Assembly: GCA_963932465.1 (NCBI GenBank)
Contig: OZ010800.1
Span: forward strand, 36,384,352-36,448,351
Direction of reading: 5' to 3'
DNA from: Maratus speciosus
Taxonomy: Eukaryota; Arthropoda; Arachnida; Araneae; Salticidae
DNA: 64,000 nucleotides
Shown here: positions 11,476-23,365 of the stretch, in pieces
Position numbering within the stretch: position 1 is the first letter of the stretch
Layout: every line of letters begins with the position of its first letter
Position numbers and translations under genes: made by a program
Notes under the pieces: model-generated
Seen by the model: the letters and a program-made list of their open reading frames with translations, nothing else
The model's database searches: none
What the model was told of the DNA's origin: nothing

Positions 11476-12515
11476 ATTAAAGTTGTGGCTAAAAAATGGT
11501 GTGATATCATTTTTCCAAGCTTATATTATGATGCTTTTTTCACATTTTCCACTAAAACATTTACCATTTGTAAGTCGAGTGACTTCGTATATGTTGATAG
11601 AAATCCTTTTCTGTTGTACTAAATACATCATAACGTGTTTCTGAAAATTCAAATGTTTTTAAATTATGCATCATGGGCTGGGCGGCCATATTTCCAAATT
11701 TTACACAAATTTCTAAGCACTCAAATTTGTAAAGGGTAATAAGGTTGCATTAATAACAATTTAGAACTTGTGATTTTAACTACGGACAAATAAATTTAAA
11801 ATGACTTTTATTTTGAGAAAAAAAGTTCATTGTTACTGCTTTTAAATAATTAATTACTCTAAAAAAGTAATCATAAGAGGAATAGCGAAGATATGTCACC
11901 ATTACCTTAACACACAAATTTCTAAGCACACAATTCAGTGAAGGAAAGGCATAAAATGTGTACTTTAGTAACAGTATCGAACTTGGAACTGCAAACAGCT
12001 GATAAATTCAAAAAGACTAATATTTTCAGAAAAGAAATATATTTTTATCCTTTAAATGATTAATTATTTTATGCAATAAATCACAAGATGAATCCTTTAG
12101 ATAAGTCACTATTATTTTAAGACAAAAATTTCTCCGAATACAAGTCCGTAACGGAAAAGCTTAAAATGTCTGCTTAAGTAACAATTTTGAATTTCGATTT
12201 TAACTATGGATTAGGGTGCTAAGAAATTTGTGTAAAATATGGAAAGATGGCCGCCCAGCCCATGATGCATAATTTTAAAACATTTGAATTTTTAGAAACA
12301 CGTTATGATGTATTTAGTACAGGAGAAAAGGATTTCTATTAACATATACGAAGACACTCGACTTACAAATGGTAAATTTTTTACTGGAAAATGTTAAAAA
12401 AGCACTATAATATCAGCTTGGAAATATGATATCATACCATTTTTTAGCCACAACTTTAATCTTTTTTTTTTTTTTTTTTTTTTAACTTTTGAAAAGTTGG
12501 TTTTTTGTAGATTTT
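11405..12515. repeat. 1.1-kb inverted repeat with tandem units in the centre
   Basis: The left arm, about 11411-11715, runs from a CCAACTTTTCAAA box through poly-A, AGTTGTGGCTAAAAAATGGT and ATCATGGGCTGGGCGGCCAT. The right arm, about 12222-12515, is its inverse, with the poly-A replaced by poly-T. Between the arms, units starting with a CAAATTTCTAAGCAC-like phrase recur at about 11710, 11928 and 12128 (spacing about 200-220 bp), and related sequence lies outside at about 11200-11290. No coding frame. This is probably a non-autonomous fold-back element. Confidence 0.65.
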
Positions 12516-12619
12516 ATTTACATAGATCACTTAATATTATTTCTCAATAAATAATTTGTTCTACCGTGATTAATACATAATTGCACGCAATCATTTTATT
12601 ATGGTTAAATTTTATGAAA

Positions 12620-12945
12620 ACCATTATTATTTTTTTTAAATACGATGACACATTCATTGCAGAAATCACGCTTCTGATTGGTGGAATGTGATAAAACAAA
12701 ATAAATTTATATTATAGATGGAAAGCTTAACCTGGTTGTCACCATTTTGAAGAAATATCATAAAAATATTTTTAAATTAAAAATAAAATATAAAAATGGA
12801 AATAAATTTAAAAAAATAGTTAGTACGTGCACATCTACAAATGATCAGCTTTCATTTAAAAAATAATAATTATCAAAATCGGTTCAGTAGAAATCTCAGG
12901 GCTGATGACTAGAGAAACAGCCTGGTCTTTTTAATAAACTAGGGG
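12620..12945 (+). repeat. Family E 3' end, copy 2
   Basis: It carries the CATCTACAAATGATCAGCTT then ATCAAAATCGGTTCAGTAG end phrase seen at 10311, 14841 and 18942, preceded by the shared GTCACCATTTTGAAGAAAT box. It is 5' truncated. Confidence 0.45.
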
Positions 12946-13995
12946 ATCGTGCCCGGGCTTCCCGGGTTACAGAATATAGGTGAAAACATTTTTTTTTTTT
13001 CTTTTTATTGAAAACTAATATATTTTTTTTTTACATGCAATATATTTTTCAGATTGGCCACTAACAATAAAAAAGCTTTTTTGATATGAAATATATGAAT
13101 TATATGCAATCGAATAAAGTTTTGAAATTTATTAAAAGCTATATTTACATATTAGTTTCATGCTAAGAATTATTAACCCACGCTAAGAATTATTAATATT
13201 TTGCTAATTACGACATCCTTTTGAATTCTGATAATTTCAGAGATTTAAGCGCGTACTTCAATTGCATGTCTGTTAAATTTGTGTTTCGTTATTTTATTTG
13301 TTTATTCAAAGAGGAAGTTTTTTTGTATGGAACATTAGCCGTAAGAAAATGATGAACTCTTTATGTTGTTTTAAAGGCAAACGGATTAATCTTTCGTAAT
13401 CGAGCTCCACGCAAGAGATAAATTTAAAAATATTTCATGCTTGAAAATTGTTTTTAAAACCATCCATAATTTGTTTTTGTTTTTTCCTGTTTGGCTGTCT
13501 AAAAATTTAAATTGTTCGAATACAAATGTGTTTTTTTAATATTATTCTTTTATTTATTTATAGAGGAAGTATTAATTTCGTTGTGGAAAATTAGTCAGAA
13601 ATAAATGGTGAAAAAAAATTATTTGCTTTATGTGCAAAATTTTTATTATTATGATGTATTGAATCCCGCTCGTGATAAGATAAATTACAAAAAATCACGC
13701 TTGAAAATTATTTTAAAAAACATAATAAATCAGTCAATTAAGATTTAATTAATTTTTTCAATTAATTAATTTTATTATTAATTAATTAATTTCAATTAAT
13801 TTTTAAACAAATCGCATTTGAAAGTAGATTTTTTCCCCAGACGACGTTCTAAAAATTGAAAATGTACGATGGTCAGAAGATTAAAAAATTGCAGTATCGA
13901 AAATTTCGAAACCGAAATTTGATCGTAAAGTGTTGCCATTCGCAAATGACGTCAGCGTTACGCACAAGATACGTTTGTCCTTTATAATATAGATA
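12946..13995 (+). repeat. Dispersed repeat family F, copy 1
   Basis: It starts with GGGGATCGTGCCCGGGCTTC then CCGGGTTAC. It contains two related internal units (about 13300 and 13555, each beginning GAGGAAGT). It ends with GCGTTACGCACAAGATACG then TTTGTCCTTTATAATATAGA. The last 170 bases match 16170-16350. The GCCCGGG start and TATAATATAGAT end are typical of arthropod interspersed repeats, but the class is not resolved. No coding frame is preserved. Confidence 0.5.
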
Positions 13996-14029
13996 TATAC
14001 GTAATCAGTAAAATATAATAACGATCAGT

Positions 14030-14900
14030 TATTATGATAAAGTTATCAATTGAGGCTCTTGGTATTATAGATTCCTGGTATTCTAGAATGAAAAACAGCA
14101 AAATTTATTCCACTTTGACACGATCATTGAATTTTTTCCCCATGAAATCTAAACCTGGCATCGTTTTCACCTTCTCAAAATTTACATACGCACTTCTCAT
14201 GTCCATTTTCACTTTTTTTAAAAAATGGTATTTTAATTTGATTATTTAAAAATCATTTTAACTCAAAACTTGAAGTCACGATTGTCAGTAACATCTTTGC
14301 ATGTGGCCGGCTGCACTCTTAACTTTAGATTCCAATTTCAGTACCGGACAGCAAAAATTACATTATTTATGTTTTTTAGGCGCATTTGTGTTAAAAGGTT
14401 TAGCTTTATCTAAGAAAATGATCGTTTTCTTTTAAATGTGACGTCATTTTCCCTTACTTAAGCATTTCGCCTGGTGTCTGAAAGTTAGTATCAGTACACA
14501 TTCAGAATGAAAAAAAATATATGAAAACTTTATGAGGAAAAATGCGTGTTTTTAAAAGCAGTACGTCCTTTTCCGTTTTGCGCCAATAAACCCTATATAA
14601 CAATTTTTATCAACAATTTTGAAATCAGAAAATGGCATGAATAAGGATGAATAAACATCATTATTTCTCTCTTCTCTGCAATAATGAAAGCTATCTAATT
14701 ACAACCATTTTGAAGAAATTTCATAAAATACTATTAAAATTAAAATATAAAAATGGAGATATAAAAAAAAAAAACATCTACTACAGGTACATCCACAAAT
14801 GAACAGCTCTCAGTTAAAATGTATATATATATATTAGTAAAATTGGTTCAGCAGAAAGCTCAAGGCAGATGACTAAAAAACAGCCTTGTGTTTTAAATAT
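14030..14900 (+). repeat. Family E, copy 3
   Basis: It opens with the GTTATCAATTGAGGCTCTTG and GGTATTA phrases, also found at 18340, followed by a TTTTTTCCCCATGAAATCTA box. It ends with AAATTGGTTCAGCAGAAAGC and AAACAGCCTTGTG. The 71-codon frame at its start is not maintained in the 18-kb copy. Confidence 0.45.
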
Positions 14901-15159
14901 ATATAGATTATATAAAATTATGAAAAATTAAATTAAGCAAATTATGTCATTTTGATAAAATTATAGTAGAATGGCTTAAAGAATAGCAATAAAATTTTAG
15001 TAGTTCGTACAATTTTGGACAAAAACTTTGGGAACCTGATTTATTTTAAAACTCGAATTATTCCCAAGATCTGCTTTATTTGCTTGTTTAACTCTGCGAA
15101 GCGAATTCATCCAGGCGAGAATCATTAAGTTTTGTAATATAAATTGCTATTTTTTGGAC

Positions 15160-15300
15160 AAAGACTTCCGATATGAGTATTCACACTGTATGTCACTGCT
15201 CTTCTATAAAAACACTCTAAATTTTTGTAAAACATTGCATTTTATCAGTGCGTGATTTCATTACACTATTTTCAAAAGTGAAGCCTTTTCACTTGTGATG
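15160..15300. repeat. Weak third fragment of repeat D
   Basis: Only short similarity to 8080-8200 (ACTTCCGATATGAGTATTCA and a CACTGTATGTC-like word). Confidence 0.2.
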
Positions 15301-15543
15301 AATTTCAAAGCAGTTAAGATAAAAATGACGCACTTCTATAAAACATATTTCTGCTTTAAGAATTAAATACACGCTTTTTATTTTCAAATCACGTCGTTTG
15401 CATTCGCTAAAGCATTACACTTTTACGAATCAGTCTTAAACAACATCTGTAGAAAAATATGCATATGACATCATTATCAGAGAATAATATACAAACACAG
15501 AAAAAAAGCAATAATAGCTCCATGTTTTATCAGAAATCGCTAA

Positions 15544-15743
15544 GATGCTGTATATTCCCTCGGCCGCCATCTTGGATTTCTTGGCGATTTTTTGTTGCCG
15601 TTGTTTATCGACAAGGCAACCCCGGTTCTGGCAAACCCGTTAAGCCTAACATGCGCATAAGTGGCGACATTTACTACTCGGAGGAAAGGGGTTTTCACGC
15701 CAAGAAAAAATCCAAGGTGACGGCCGAGGGAATATACAGCATC
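15544..15743. mobile_element. 200-bp MITE, GATGCTGTATATTCCC ends
   Basis: The left arm GATGCTGTATATTCCCTCGG then CCGCCATCTTGGATTTCTTG is matched by its inverse at the right end over about 45 bp. The flanks also carry an inverted TTTCTGA word. It is more GC-rich than its surroundings and non-coding. The 116-codon frame is a read-through of both arms. Confidence 0.65.
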
Positions 15744-15839
15744 TGTTCTTCAGAAATCATTCATGTATATATTTTCAAAATTCGGAAAATGTTATTATAC
15801 ACCGAATAATAAATTTGCATACATTCAGTTTTGTATCGT

Positions 15840-16350
15840 TTGTAAAGTAAGTTTGCAATAAACTACAATTTATTAAATTGATAAATAAAAACGAAATAAA
15901 ACAAAAGTCACCTGATTAATTAATAGACTAAATTCTTGCCATAGCACGTATTTTAATTCAATTTTTTTTTTTCAGTTTTTATGAGAAAATGGCAACAAAA
16001 AGATTCAGCAATCTACTATTTTCCCTTTATTTTCAATATAAATGGAGTACTTCAGTTGCCACGATTACAAAAATTGTATCAAAAACTACAAAAAAATTAA
16101 TATCTCAAAAATAAATTGAGATACAGCTTTCAAATAAATTGCATTTAAAAGCACATTTTTTTCTCTGTATGACGGTGTAAAAATTGAAAATATGCGATGT
16201 TTAGAATTTTAAAAATTAAAAAAATTAGTGAAAATTACAGCAGTAGTGAAAATTACAAAACCGAAATTTCATTTCAAATTTCAAAGTGTTGCCATTCACA
16301 AAATGACGTATGCGTTACGCACATATATGTTTGTCCTTTATAATATAGAT
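15840..16350 (+). repeat. Family F, partial copy
   Basis: From about 16165 it matches the end of 12946-13995, finishing GCGTTACGCACATATATG then TTTGTCCTTTATAATATAGA. The upstream part is AT-rich and less certain. Confidence 0.45.
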
Positions 16351-16359
16351 AGATTTTCG

Positions 16360-16767
16360 TTTTTATTGCATTAGTTAAAACTAGCACTAGTTATAGCACT
16401 TTTTCTCTTTTTACACTCTTTTATTTAACCCAACTTGGTCAACTCTGTTAAATATCTTTTGCATGTAGAGATGGAATTTCGCAATTGATTTTTAACCCAC
16501 TTTCTGATAGGCTAGAATTATACAAATTATGTAAAAAGGTGATGAAAATGGAACATTTTAATATTTTTAAAACTTGCTTATAAAATAACACTTTTATTTT
16601 AGGGCATTTTTCAATTAACACGCCACAAGTGATATATCGCCTAGTAGTCTCTGCAACGCGTACAATTGTATGGAAGTTAAAAAAAACAATGGTTTTAATG
16701 ATGCGCTCTTAAACACTCGACAAAATATTCCAAATGACTGTGAAACAGCAACAATGAAACATTTTAA
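16360..16767 (+). repeat. Repeat family L, copy 1, interrupted at TTAA
   Basis: It matches 26345-26691 in order: GCTAGAATTA, ATTTTAATATTTTTA, GGCATTTTTCAATTA, a GTGATAAATCGCC-like box, and CAACAATGAAACATTTTAA. The copy is broken at that TTAA by the element at 16768-17303, whereas the 26-kb copy reads straight through. No frame is kept. Confidence 0.6.
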
Positions 16768-17303
16768 CCCTTTATATACTGAATTATGAATTCAAGAAAA
16801 CTTTATCTTCTAAAGCATTTTTCGTGAATTGTTTAAACTACATTAGAAGAATTACATAATCATTTAATAAATTTTAGAAGGATTTTAGAAGGATCGGAGG
16901 ATTTAGAAGGAATCATTAAATTTGAATTTATAGGGATTTTGTGCAATATTTATAACCCCACTAAAATCTTTTATTTAAAATATTTTTCTTAGTATTTTGT
17001 AGAATTAGGAAATGAACAAATATAATGTTCTTAGAATAGGAGTATAGAAATATTTCCGAATTGAAAAATCCCCCCCCCCCCCACACACACACAACACCAA
17101 GAAAGCTGAAAAGATGCAAAGGCAGAAGAAATCATCCTTTTAAAAATATTTTTGATTTGAGTAACCGATAATGCTTTTGGAACAAGATAAAGTAATGTAT
17201 CTGTAACTCTTTCTAAACTGTTTTACAACTAATCAATGTATTAAATGAATTATATAACAAGTTATTTTAATGGCACTTATAAGTACCGTCAGTAGATAAA
17301 GGG
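16768..17303. mobile_element. TTAA-flanked MITE with CCCTTTATATACTGA ends
   Basis: TTAA at 16764-16767 and at 17304-17307. TIRs: CCCTTTATATACTGA on the left and TCAGTAGATAAAGGG on the right. TTAA plus CCCTTT ends is the piggyBac signature. The uninterrupted paralogue at 26688-26691 has a single TTAA in the same context, which supports a real insertion with target duplication. The interior of 536 bp is non-coding and holds a C-run followed by (CA)n at about 17071-17092. Confidence 0.75.
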
Positions 17304-17307
17304 TTAA

Positions 17308-18085
17308 AGATTTAAAAGTAGAAAATAAACTATAAATATATGTAAAAATATATATAAATATAAAAAAAGTATTATTAATATTATTATTTTATTTATTTAT
17401 TTTTATTTGTTTTACAGATGCCTTTTAATATTTAAGACTTTTTCCTACTTACATCGCCGTTCTATTAAATATCGTAACTGTTTAATCTTATATTTTAGAG
17501 CACGTGATAAAACGACGAAGTTTGGATGACGTAATTAATGGTCTTTTTTTTTTTTTTTTTTTTTTAGTTTGGCTGTTCCCACCCTTGTTAAAAGAAGAAA
17601 AAAAACTTTTCAAAACAAACAGAGAATTTAACACGCTAGACAGACATAATAAGTAAAGGGTTAGGAGTGACACCTGTTGTACACACAATGGGATTTTGAA
17701 AAGGAGACTGCGTAAACGTCAGGACTGATGTGTCAACTGTTTCTAATCTTAGGCACTCTTGAGTCATGTTGCCAAAAGATCTTCAAGCTGATAAAAATAG
17801 CAAGGCTTGGCGTAACGCAGGTAGTAGAAATTTCCTGTGGAAAACGAATTAATTCAGCCCATTTGTCACACGCAATTTTTCTATAACATTACTATAGTAA
17901 TGAAAAGTTATTTATCTTCAATTAATAATTCTTTCTAACGGCTGACTTAAACATCTTTAATTATTTCACTATTAACCGTAATAAATTATACAACATGAAC
18001 GAACTATCTCCGTTACAAGTAAAAATTATACAAACATGAATGAACTATCTCCATTACGAGTACTCATTGAAAGCTTTTTCAAACG
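17308..18085. other. AT-rich non-coding stretch
   Basis: Poly-T at about 17545-17566, plus a small duplicated phrase ACATGAACGAACTATCTCC / ACATGAATGAACTATCTCC at about 17994 and 18034. No gene. Confidence 0.5.
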
Positions 18086-18089
18086 TTTT

Positions 18090-18990
18090 TATATTATGAG
18101 TTGGAACCCGTCGAAATGTGACGAACAAAAATGTTTAGAAAGGAACTGTTAGATCGAATTTATAATGAACTTATAAAAATAATTACAATAAAAAAAATCT
18201 TACATTGGTTGTCTAACTCTTAAAACAAATAATATTTTTAAACTAAAGTTACCAAAATACTATTTCCACAAACTTCAACTGTTTAAATTATTAAAAATTA
18301 AACTATCTTAGAATACGTAATCAAGATGAGTAATCGATGAAGTTATCGATTGAGGTGCTTGGTATTACGGCTTGAAACATTAGCAAAAAGGATTTCGCTT
18401 TGCCACATCATAGAATTTTTTCCTCAGAAAATCTAAGAGTTACGCCATTTTCACATTCACACAATTTAGATACGCGCCACTCAAATCCGTATTCAATCGT
18501 GGTCAAATATTTAGTTTTATCGAATGAAAATTACGTCATTTTCATTCGCTGGCATCATTCATTTATGGCATCATTTTCATTCGCTGAATCATTTCTCCTA
18601 GCTTCTCAAATTCAGAATCAGCGTATTGGAAAAAAATGAGAGATAAAAGATTTATGAGGGAGAATGCGTGTCTTTTTTTAAGGCTGGCGTTATTTTCTGT
18701 TCAAAATTTTGAAAAAAGTTACTTTTATTTGTAATGTAAACATGGCATCAATACGGATATAATCAATAAAAATACATAAACACCATTATTTCTCATTTTT
18801 TTTGCAAGAATGGAAGTAACACAATTGTCATCATTTTCAAAAAGAACATTAAAAATAAAAAATAAAATATAAAATATTTTTTAAATAGACAGTGCGAGCA
18901 CATCTACAAATAAACTGCTTTCATTTAAAAAAAGAATTATCAAAATCGGTTGAATAGAAAGCTCAGGCCAGATGACCGAAAAAACAGTTT
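18090..18990 (+). repeat. Family E, copy 4 (longest)
   Basis: It shows the GAACCCGTCGAAATG start, the ATCGATTGAGGTGCTTGGTA box, AAATATTTAGTTTTATCG, two TCATTTTCATTCGCTG units, and the ending CAAAATCGGTTGAATAGAAA with GCTCAGG. It joins the segments seen separately in the other copies, so it best represents the family at about 0.9 kb. Confidence 0.5.
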
Positions 18991-19383
18991 CATTGTAGGT
19001 TAAAAGATTTCTCCTCAAAAACACACGCTTTTAATTATTTGTCGTTACCATGTCAAACTATCCAATATGAAAATAACCACTTTTCAGAAGGGCAAAAAAA
19101 CTGTTTTAAATGTGGTTTCAAGATCAGCACCAGGCGAAAATAGACAATTGTTATATTTTTTCTGTGCAGTTTTATATCCTATTTAAGCATGCTATCAAGA
19201 TAAATCATTTGAATAATTTTATTCGCCAAAAAATCACATTCGATAGTTTAAAATGTTATGTTTATTTGTACTGTTCTGGACTTTTCTCAATTTCGTTGTT
19301 TCACAGTAGCGAATATGCCATATTGGATAGTTTGACTTTTAAACATTTTGTACTTTTCCCAAATGCTTATTACTTTGTGTATA

Positions 19384-20041
19384 CAGTATACTCTCGATAT
19401 CTCGAAGTCGAAGGGACACTTAAAAAAAAAATTCGAGTAGCGAGTTTTCGAGATAACAAGGTCATAACCAAATGTAAAAATTCTCGTAAAACACAAGATA
19501 CGGAATAATGTTATAAAAATTAAGTCATGACAGATGAGAATAAGTATAAATATGTACTTATAGTCACAATAAGTCGAAATACAGCAATGATAATTTTCAT
19601 TTTTAAAATAGTAGAAAATAATTACATTAAATTGAAAAGAATTAGTAAATACATAAATGAACTTAGATTTGATAGAATTGCCTAAAAAAGCAAAGTGTCG
19701 TGGCCTAGCGACACGTCTTTTGAAATTTATCGCTTTCCAAGTTTTCAGAGCATTCTATGAAGCGTCGTAGTACGTAGACAGCATCTTTAGCTTGGGCCGC
19801 AGTAATGCTACGTAATGGTCCTGAAAGACCCAGTTCTTCCTCATTATCAAACGGCAGAGAAGAAATTGATTGATTTTTTACTTCGAAAAATATTCAACAT
19901 AACAAGGTTTTGAGTGAAAACTCTTCGAGATAATAATTAAAATTACATTAGATAAGTATATATAATATCAAGGGGGAAAATAATTTTTTGACATATCGAG
20001 ATTTTCGAGATATCGAAGTTCGAGATATCGAGAGTATACTG
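19384..20041. mobile_element. Tigger/pogo-type deletion derivative
   Basis: TA at 19382-19383, then CAGTATACTCTCGATATCTC. The right end is the inverse ending GAGAGTATACTG, followed by TA at 20042. CAGT... termini with a CTCGATATCTCGAA motif and TA targets are characteristic of pogo/Tigger elements. The 658-bp element keeps only a C-terminal transposase scrap on the minus strand. It interrupts the left arm of the 19049-23352 structure: the right arm reads through the corresponding point, so this insertion is younger. Confidence 0.75.
19706..19884 (-). pseudogene. pogo/Tigger transposase C-terminal fragment
   Basis: Read on the minus strand, a stretch of about 55 residues includes DNEEELGLSGPLRSITAAQA followed by KDAVYVLRRFIE. 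This resembles the C-terminal tail of Tigger-type transposases, where an ITA..A.DAV.VLRRF segment is usual. It ends in an in-frame stop, and no catalytic domain remains. The assignment rests on this tail and on the surrounding pogo-type TIRs. Confidence 0.55.
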
Positions 20042-20689
20042 TATTTTATAAAATATAAGAAAAGAAAGAGGCAAGTACTAGAAGCTTTTTACCCTTATTT
20101 CTGAATAATAATCATTGCTTTATTTAATCGGAGAAACCGATGGACTACTTGTTACCACAATTTTTGAATAGTAATCATGGTTTTATTTAATTATCTTTAA
20201 AACAAGTTGGAACCTTTGCCTTTAAAAAAAAACTGGATGTAAGGCGTAATTCATTATAAGCTATTTTAATACAATAATTGTAAATGTTATCCCGGACGCG
20301 AATGATTAAGGAGTAACAACACTTTTTAAAAACTTTTCAACTCAGTTAAAAATTATTTATGACTTTGGTTTGCTTGTCTGATGTTCAAACTCTCTGAACT
20401 ATCCTCGGATTGCTATGAAATTCATATATAGTTTTATCATTTACTATGGCACGTTTTCTGTTGAAAATGGTGTATGTAACATTCATATGACTTTTACAGG
20501 GACTCTCAAAGGAATCATGTTACATTACGCTGAATGGGAAAAAACATTTGTAGTGTATTTTAATTATGTTACTCTTTTTTAAACACAATGAAGTTTATAT
20601 GCCGCTATGAAGTACACTAACACTGTTTTCTGTAGTATACGGTGTGCACTTACCATTTATTTTCAGGATCAATCAAAATAATTATTTAA

Positions 20690-21438
20690 GGGTTTCTCAG
20701 GACTTTTAAAATTGAAAAAAAAAAAAAAAGGCTATTTTAAACATATGAAATCTTAAAATGTATATGACTTTAAAACAATTTTTTTTGAGGGGGGGGGGGG
20801 TGAAAGATATAAGTATGTTCTTTCATTTCCTGTATTTAAAAAAATGCCAGATGCAGAACAAGCATTTATAGGGGGCTCCAAACTGCCAGACATTTGACGA
20901 GCAGAAAATTGGTAACAAGAGCTTAAGCGCAGGATTAAAAATAAATATTGCAACTAGAATAAAAATTTTGGTGCTTACTTATACTTCAGATTGTAATAAT
21001 TACCCTGAACCTAAATAAATTTGTATTTAAAGCATTTTTATATTTTTAATACAAAGTTGCATTTAGCTCATACAAAATTTTGAAATTTTCAACAGTATAA
21101 TCACCTAAAACAAATAAATTTTTTAAACAGTAAAAAGGAAAATTTAGGTTCAGTTTATACAGAGTAACATGAAACATATGCTTTAAAAAATTCATGAATT
21201 CATAAATTTTTCAGATGTCTTGTGCGATATGCCAAAAAACGTCATTTGGAGAAAAATGACTCCAAAGTTTCAGAAACGCGGCTTCAATTATTGAGCAGAT
21301 ATAATTCTAAAAGCCATAACTTTTGTTCTAATGGGAGTTTCAAGGAAACAATTACATCAAAATGTTCAGAACAGATAGGAGAAATCCAAAGAAATTAAAT
21401 TTTTGAAAATTTTGAAGCTTTAAGAGTCCTGAAACCCT
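20690..21438. mobile_element. Probable TTAA element, GGGTTTC(TC)AGGAC ends
   Basis: The left side reads TTAA (20686-20689) then GGGTTTCTCAGGACTTTTAA. The right side is the inverse, AAGAGTCCTGAAACCC, followed by a TTTAAA context near 21438-21443. TIRs are about 20 bp with a two-base indel. The right flank is T plus TTAA, so the target duplication is not perfect. The interior has a G-run at 20790-20799 and is non-coding. Confidence 0.5.
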
Positions 21439-22232
21439 TTAAACTATCTTAAACATGATGAATTTACAGACATTATTGAAGTGCACTGTAAATTATCACT
21501 ATAGAATGTGACGTGCTTGACATTGTTATCGTTTATTTACAGTGACACACAAAAGATTTCGATTACAGTGCTGTCCATTATCGATAACTGCTGGAAGTGC
21601 GTTTTCAATTACGGTATGCGTTTTTTAAGTTCAATAATTCGCATACTACATGGTGTGTGGAAATTCTATAGATCATATACAGGCTACGCAAAACAATTTG
21701 TAAGCATTACTCTGTATGTAGGTGAATTGCTTGTAAACGGATTTTAATTGAGTTACGCAATTTCGGGGCTAAATTATATTTTGAAGTCTGTAATAAATAA
21801 ATTCATAATATACCGGACAACTTAAAGAATTAGATACATGTCTGTTATAAATAGTAATTTCTGGAATTATGTTTTTAGTAGCGTCATGCGTTTTGTATCT
21901 GAATTAAATTTTACCATATTTTAATGCGCTTCATAAATGCATTTCAATTTCATTATTGTAGAAATAGCGTATCGTTAAAATACACCGTGAACGTGCTTCC
22001 CCATTGTGAGTAATGTAACGGGGTTCTTTTAAGTGCCTTTGAAAATGAACTAAAAATGCTACACAAGTACACTCAATTTTCAATAGAAAACATGCATGTG
22101 TCGAAAACGTCAAAAATATGTCATAATGTCAAAACATATATCAATTATATGGCAATCTGAGAATATTTATGAAAGTTGGAAAACGGTGAGATGGCAGATA
22201 GACAAACTGAAGTCATATACGCTTTTAAACTA

Positions 22233-22684
22233 CCAGGTGTCCCAAAAAGGACTGACTGATTTTAAAATTCAATAACTTGCAAACGGTGACAGATATTTAA
22301 AAAATTCTTGCAGGAGGTTTATGCATAAGGTCAAAGTTTTTTTACAGTGATTTTCGATTTTAGTTCGAATTACAAACAATAGATGGCGCTGTAAGCAATA
22401 GTCGCTAAATACAGGCTCGATTTTTGGTCCTTTTTCTTGTTCCATGCGGAAAAAGGAGATGGAAATGTATTATCCTGGCCACGAAGTACCAAAAATCGAG
22501 CCTGAATTTAGCGTCTATTGCTTACAGCGCCATCTGTTGTTTGTAATTCGAACTAAAATTGAAAATCACTGTAAAAAAACTTTTGACCTTATGCATAAAC
22601 CTCCTGCAAGAATTTTTTAAATATCTGTCACCGTTTACAAGTTATTGAATTTTAAAATCAGTCAGTCCTTTTTGGGACACCCGG
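22233..22684. mobile_element. 452-bp long-TIR element, copy 1 (TA target)
   Basis: TA (22231-22232) flanks CCAGGTGTCCCAAAAAGGAC, and the inverse ends at 22684 followed by TA. Arms of about 198 bp (22233-22430 and 22488-22684) pair almost throughout and enclose a 57-bp loop. Each arm carries CAATAACTTGCAAACGGTGA and ATGGCGCTGTAAGCAATAG. TA targets suggest a Tc1/mariner-superfamily transposase. A second copy is at 34757-35210. Open frames inside are read-throughs of the arms. Confidence 0.8.
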
Positions 22685-23365
22685 TATGTTGGAAAGTGTT
22701 TAAAAATTAGTGTTATCTCTTGATCATCCTGCGCGTTCGGGAGAACTTTTGCAATTATATAAAAGAGTCTATCATGGAATATGACCTATAAATATTCTTT
22801 AAAGACATCACCTTGTTTTATGCAGATTAAATAAAATAAGAGTACTATTCAGAAATAATGGTAGACATTCGCCCAACCGTTTCTTTTATTAAATAAGGCA
22901 AAGGTTACTATTCAAAAATAGGGGTAAAAAGTATTCCGTGCATGGTTGCCTACTTCTCTATTTGTTGGTTATTTCTTTGTTTTCTCATATTCTATAAAAT
23001 TTAAATAACGTTTAAAAATAAGTTATTCATCAAATTACTGTATACTCGTTTTTTAAGTTACTGAATATGCAAATACGAAATTTTAGACAAGCCAAACTAT
23101 CGAATGTGTCACATTTGCTAGTTTGAAATGACGAATCTCAGAAAAGTACAAATAAAAGATTCAAACAAATGAAAAAGTTTTTTTTTCTTTTTTGCTAGTA
23201 AGAACAATAAAGTGAGAGTATTCTTAAATATGATATAAAACAGCACATTTCTCATTTCTGCCTGGAGTTGATTTTGAATCCATAGTAACATTTTTTTTTA
23301 CGCCTTCCCGAAAAGTGGCTATTTTCATATTGGATAGTTTGACATGGTCGGATGATTAGAAAACG

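Larger units (their letters stand above)
19049..23352. repeat. 4.3-kb inverted-repeat structure (arms 19049-20240 and 22790-23352)
   Basis: The left arm begins CATGTCAAACTATCCAATAT followed by GAAAATAACCACTTTTC. The right arm ends with the inverse, finishing at CATGG near 23347. Inner arm phrases also pair, such as TATTTAATCGGAGAAACCG against the inverse near 22880 and AATAGTAATCATGG near 20166. The left arm is interrupted by the Tigger-type element at 19384-20041. The interior holds two further insertions (20690-21438 and 22233-22684). No coding frame belongs to the structure. It is either a large non-autonomous element with roughly 540-bp arms or two inverted copies of one repeat. Confidence 0.55.

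Noticed and set aside
12946..13000. tRNA-derived SINE head at the GCCCGGGCTTCCCGGG start
   Set aside because: I could not find A- and B-box promoter words in the right spacing.
19110..19508. 132-codon open frame on the plus strand
   Set aside because: It crosses from the arm of the inverted structure into the pogo-type element at 19384, so it cannot be an ancestral gene. Its composition is typical of AT-rich chance frames.
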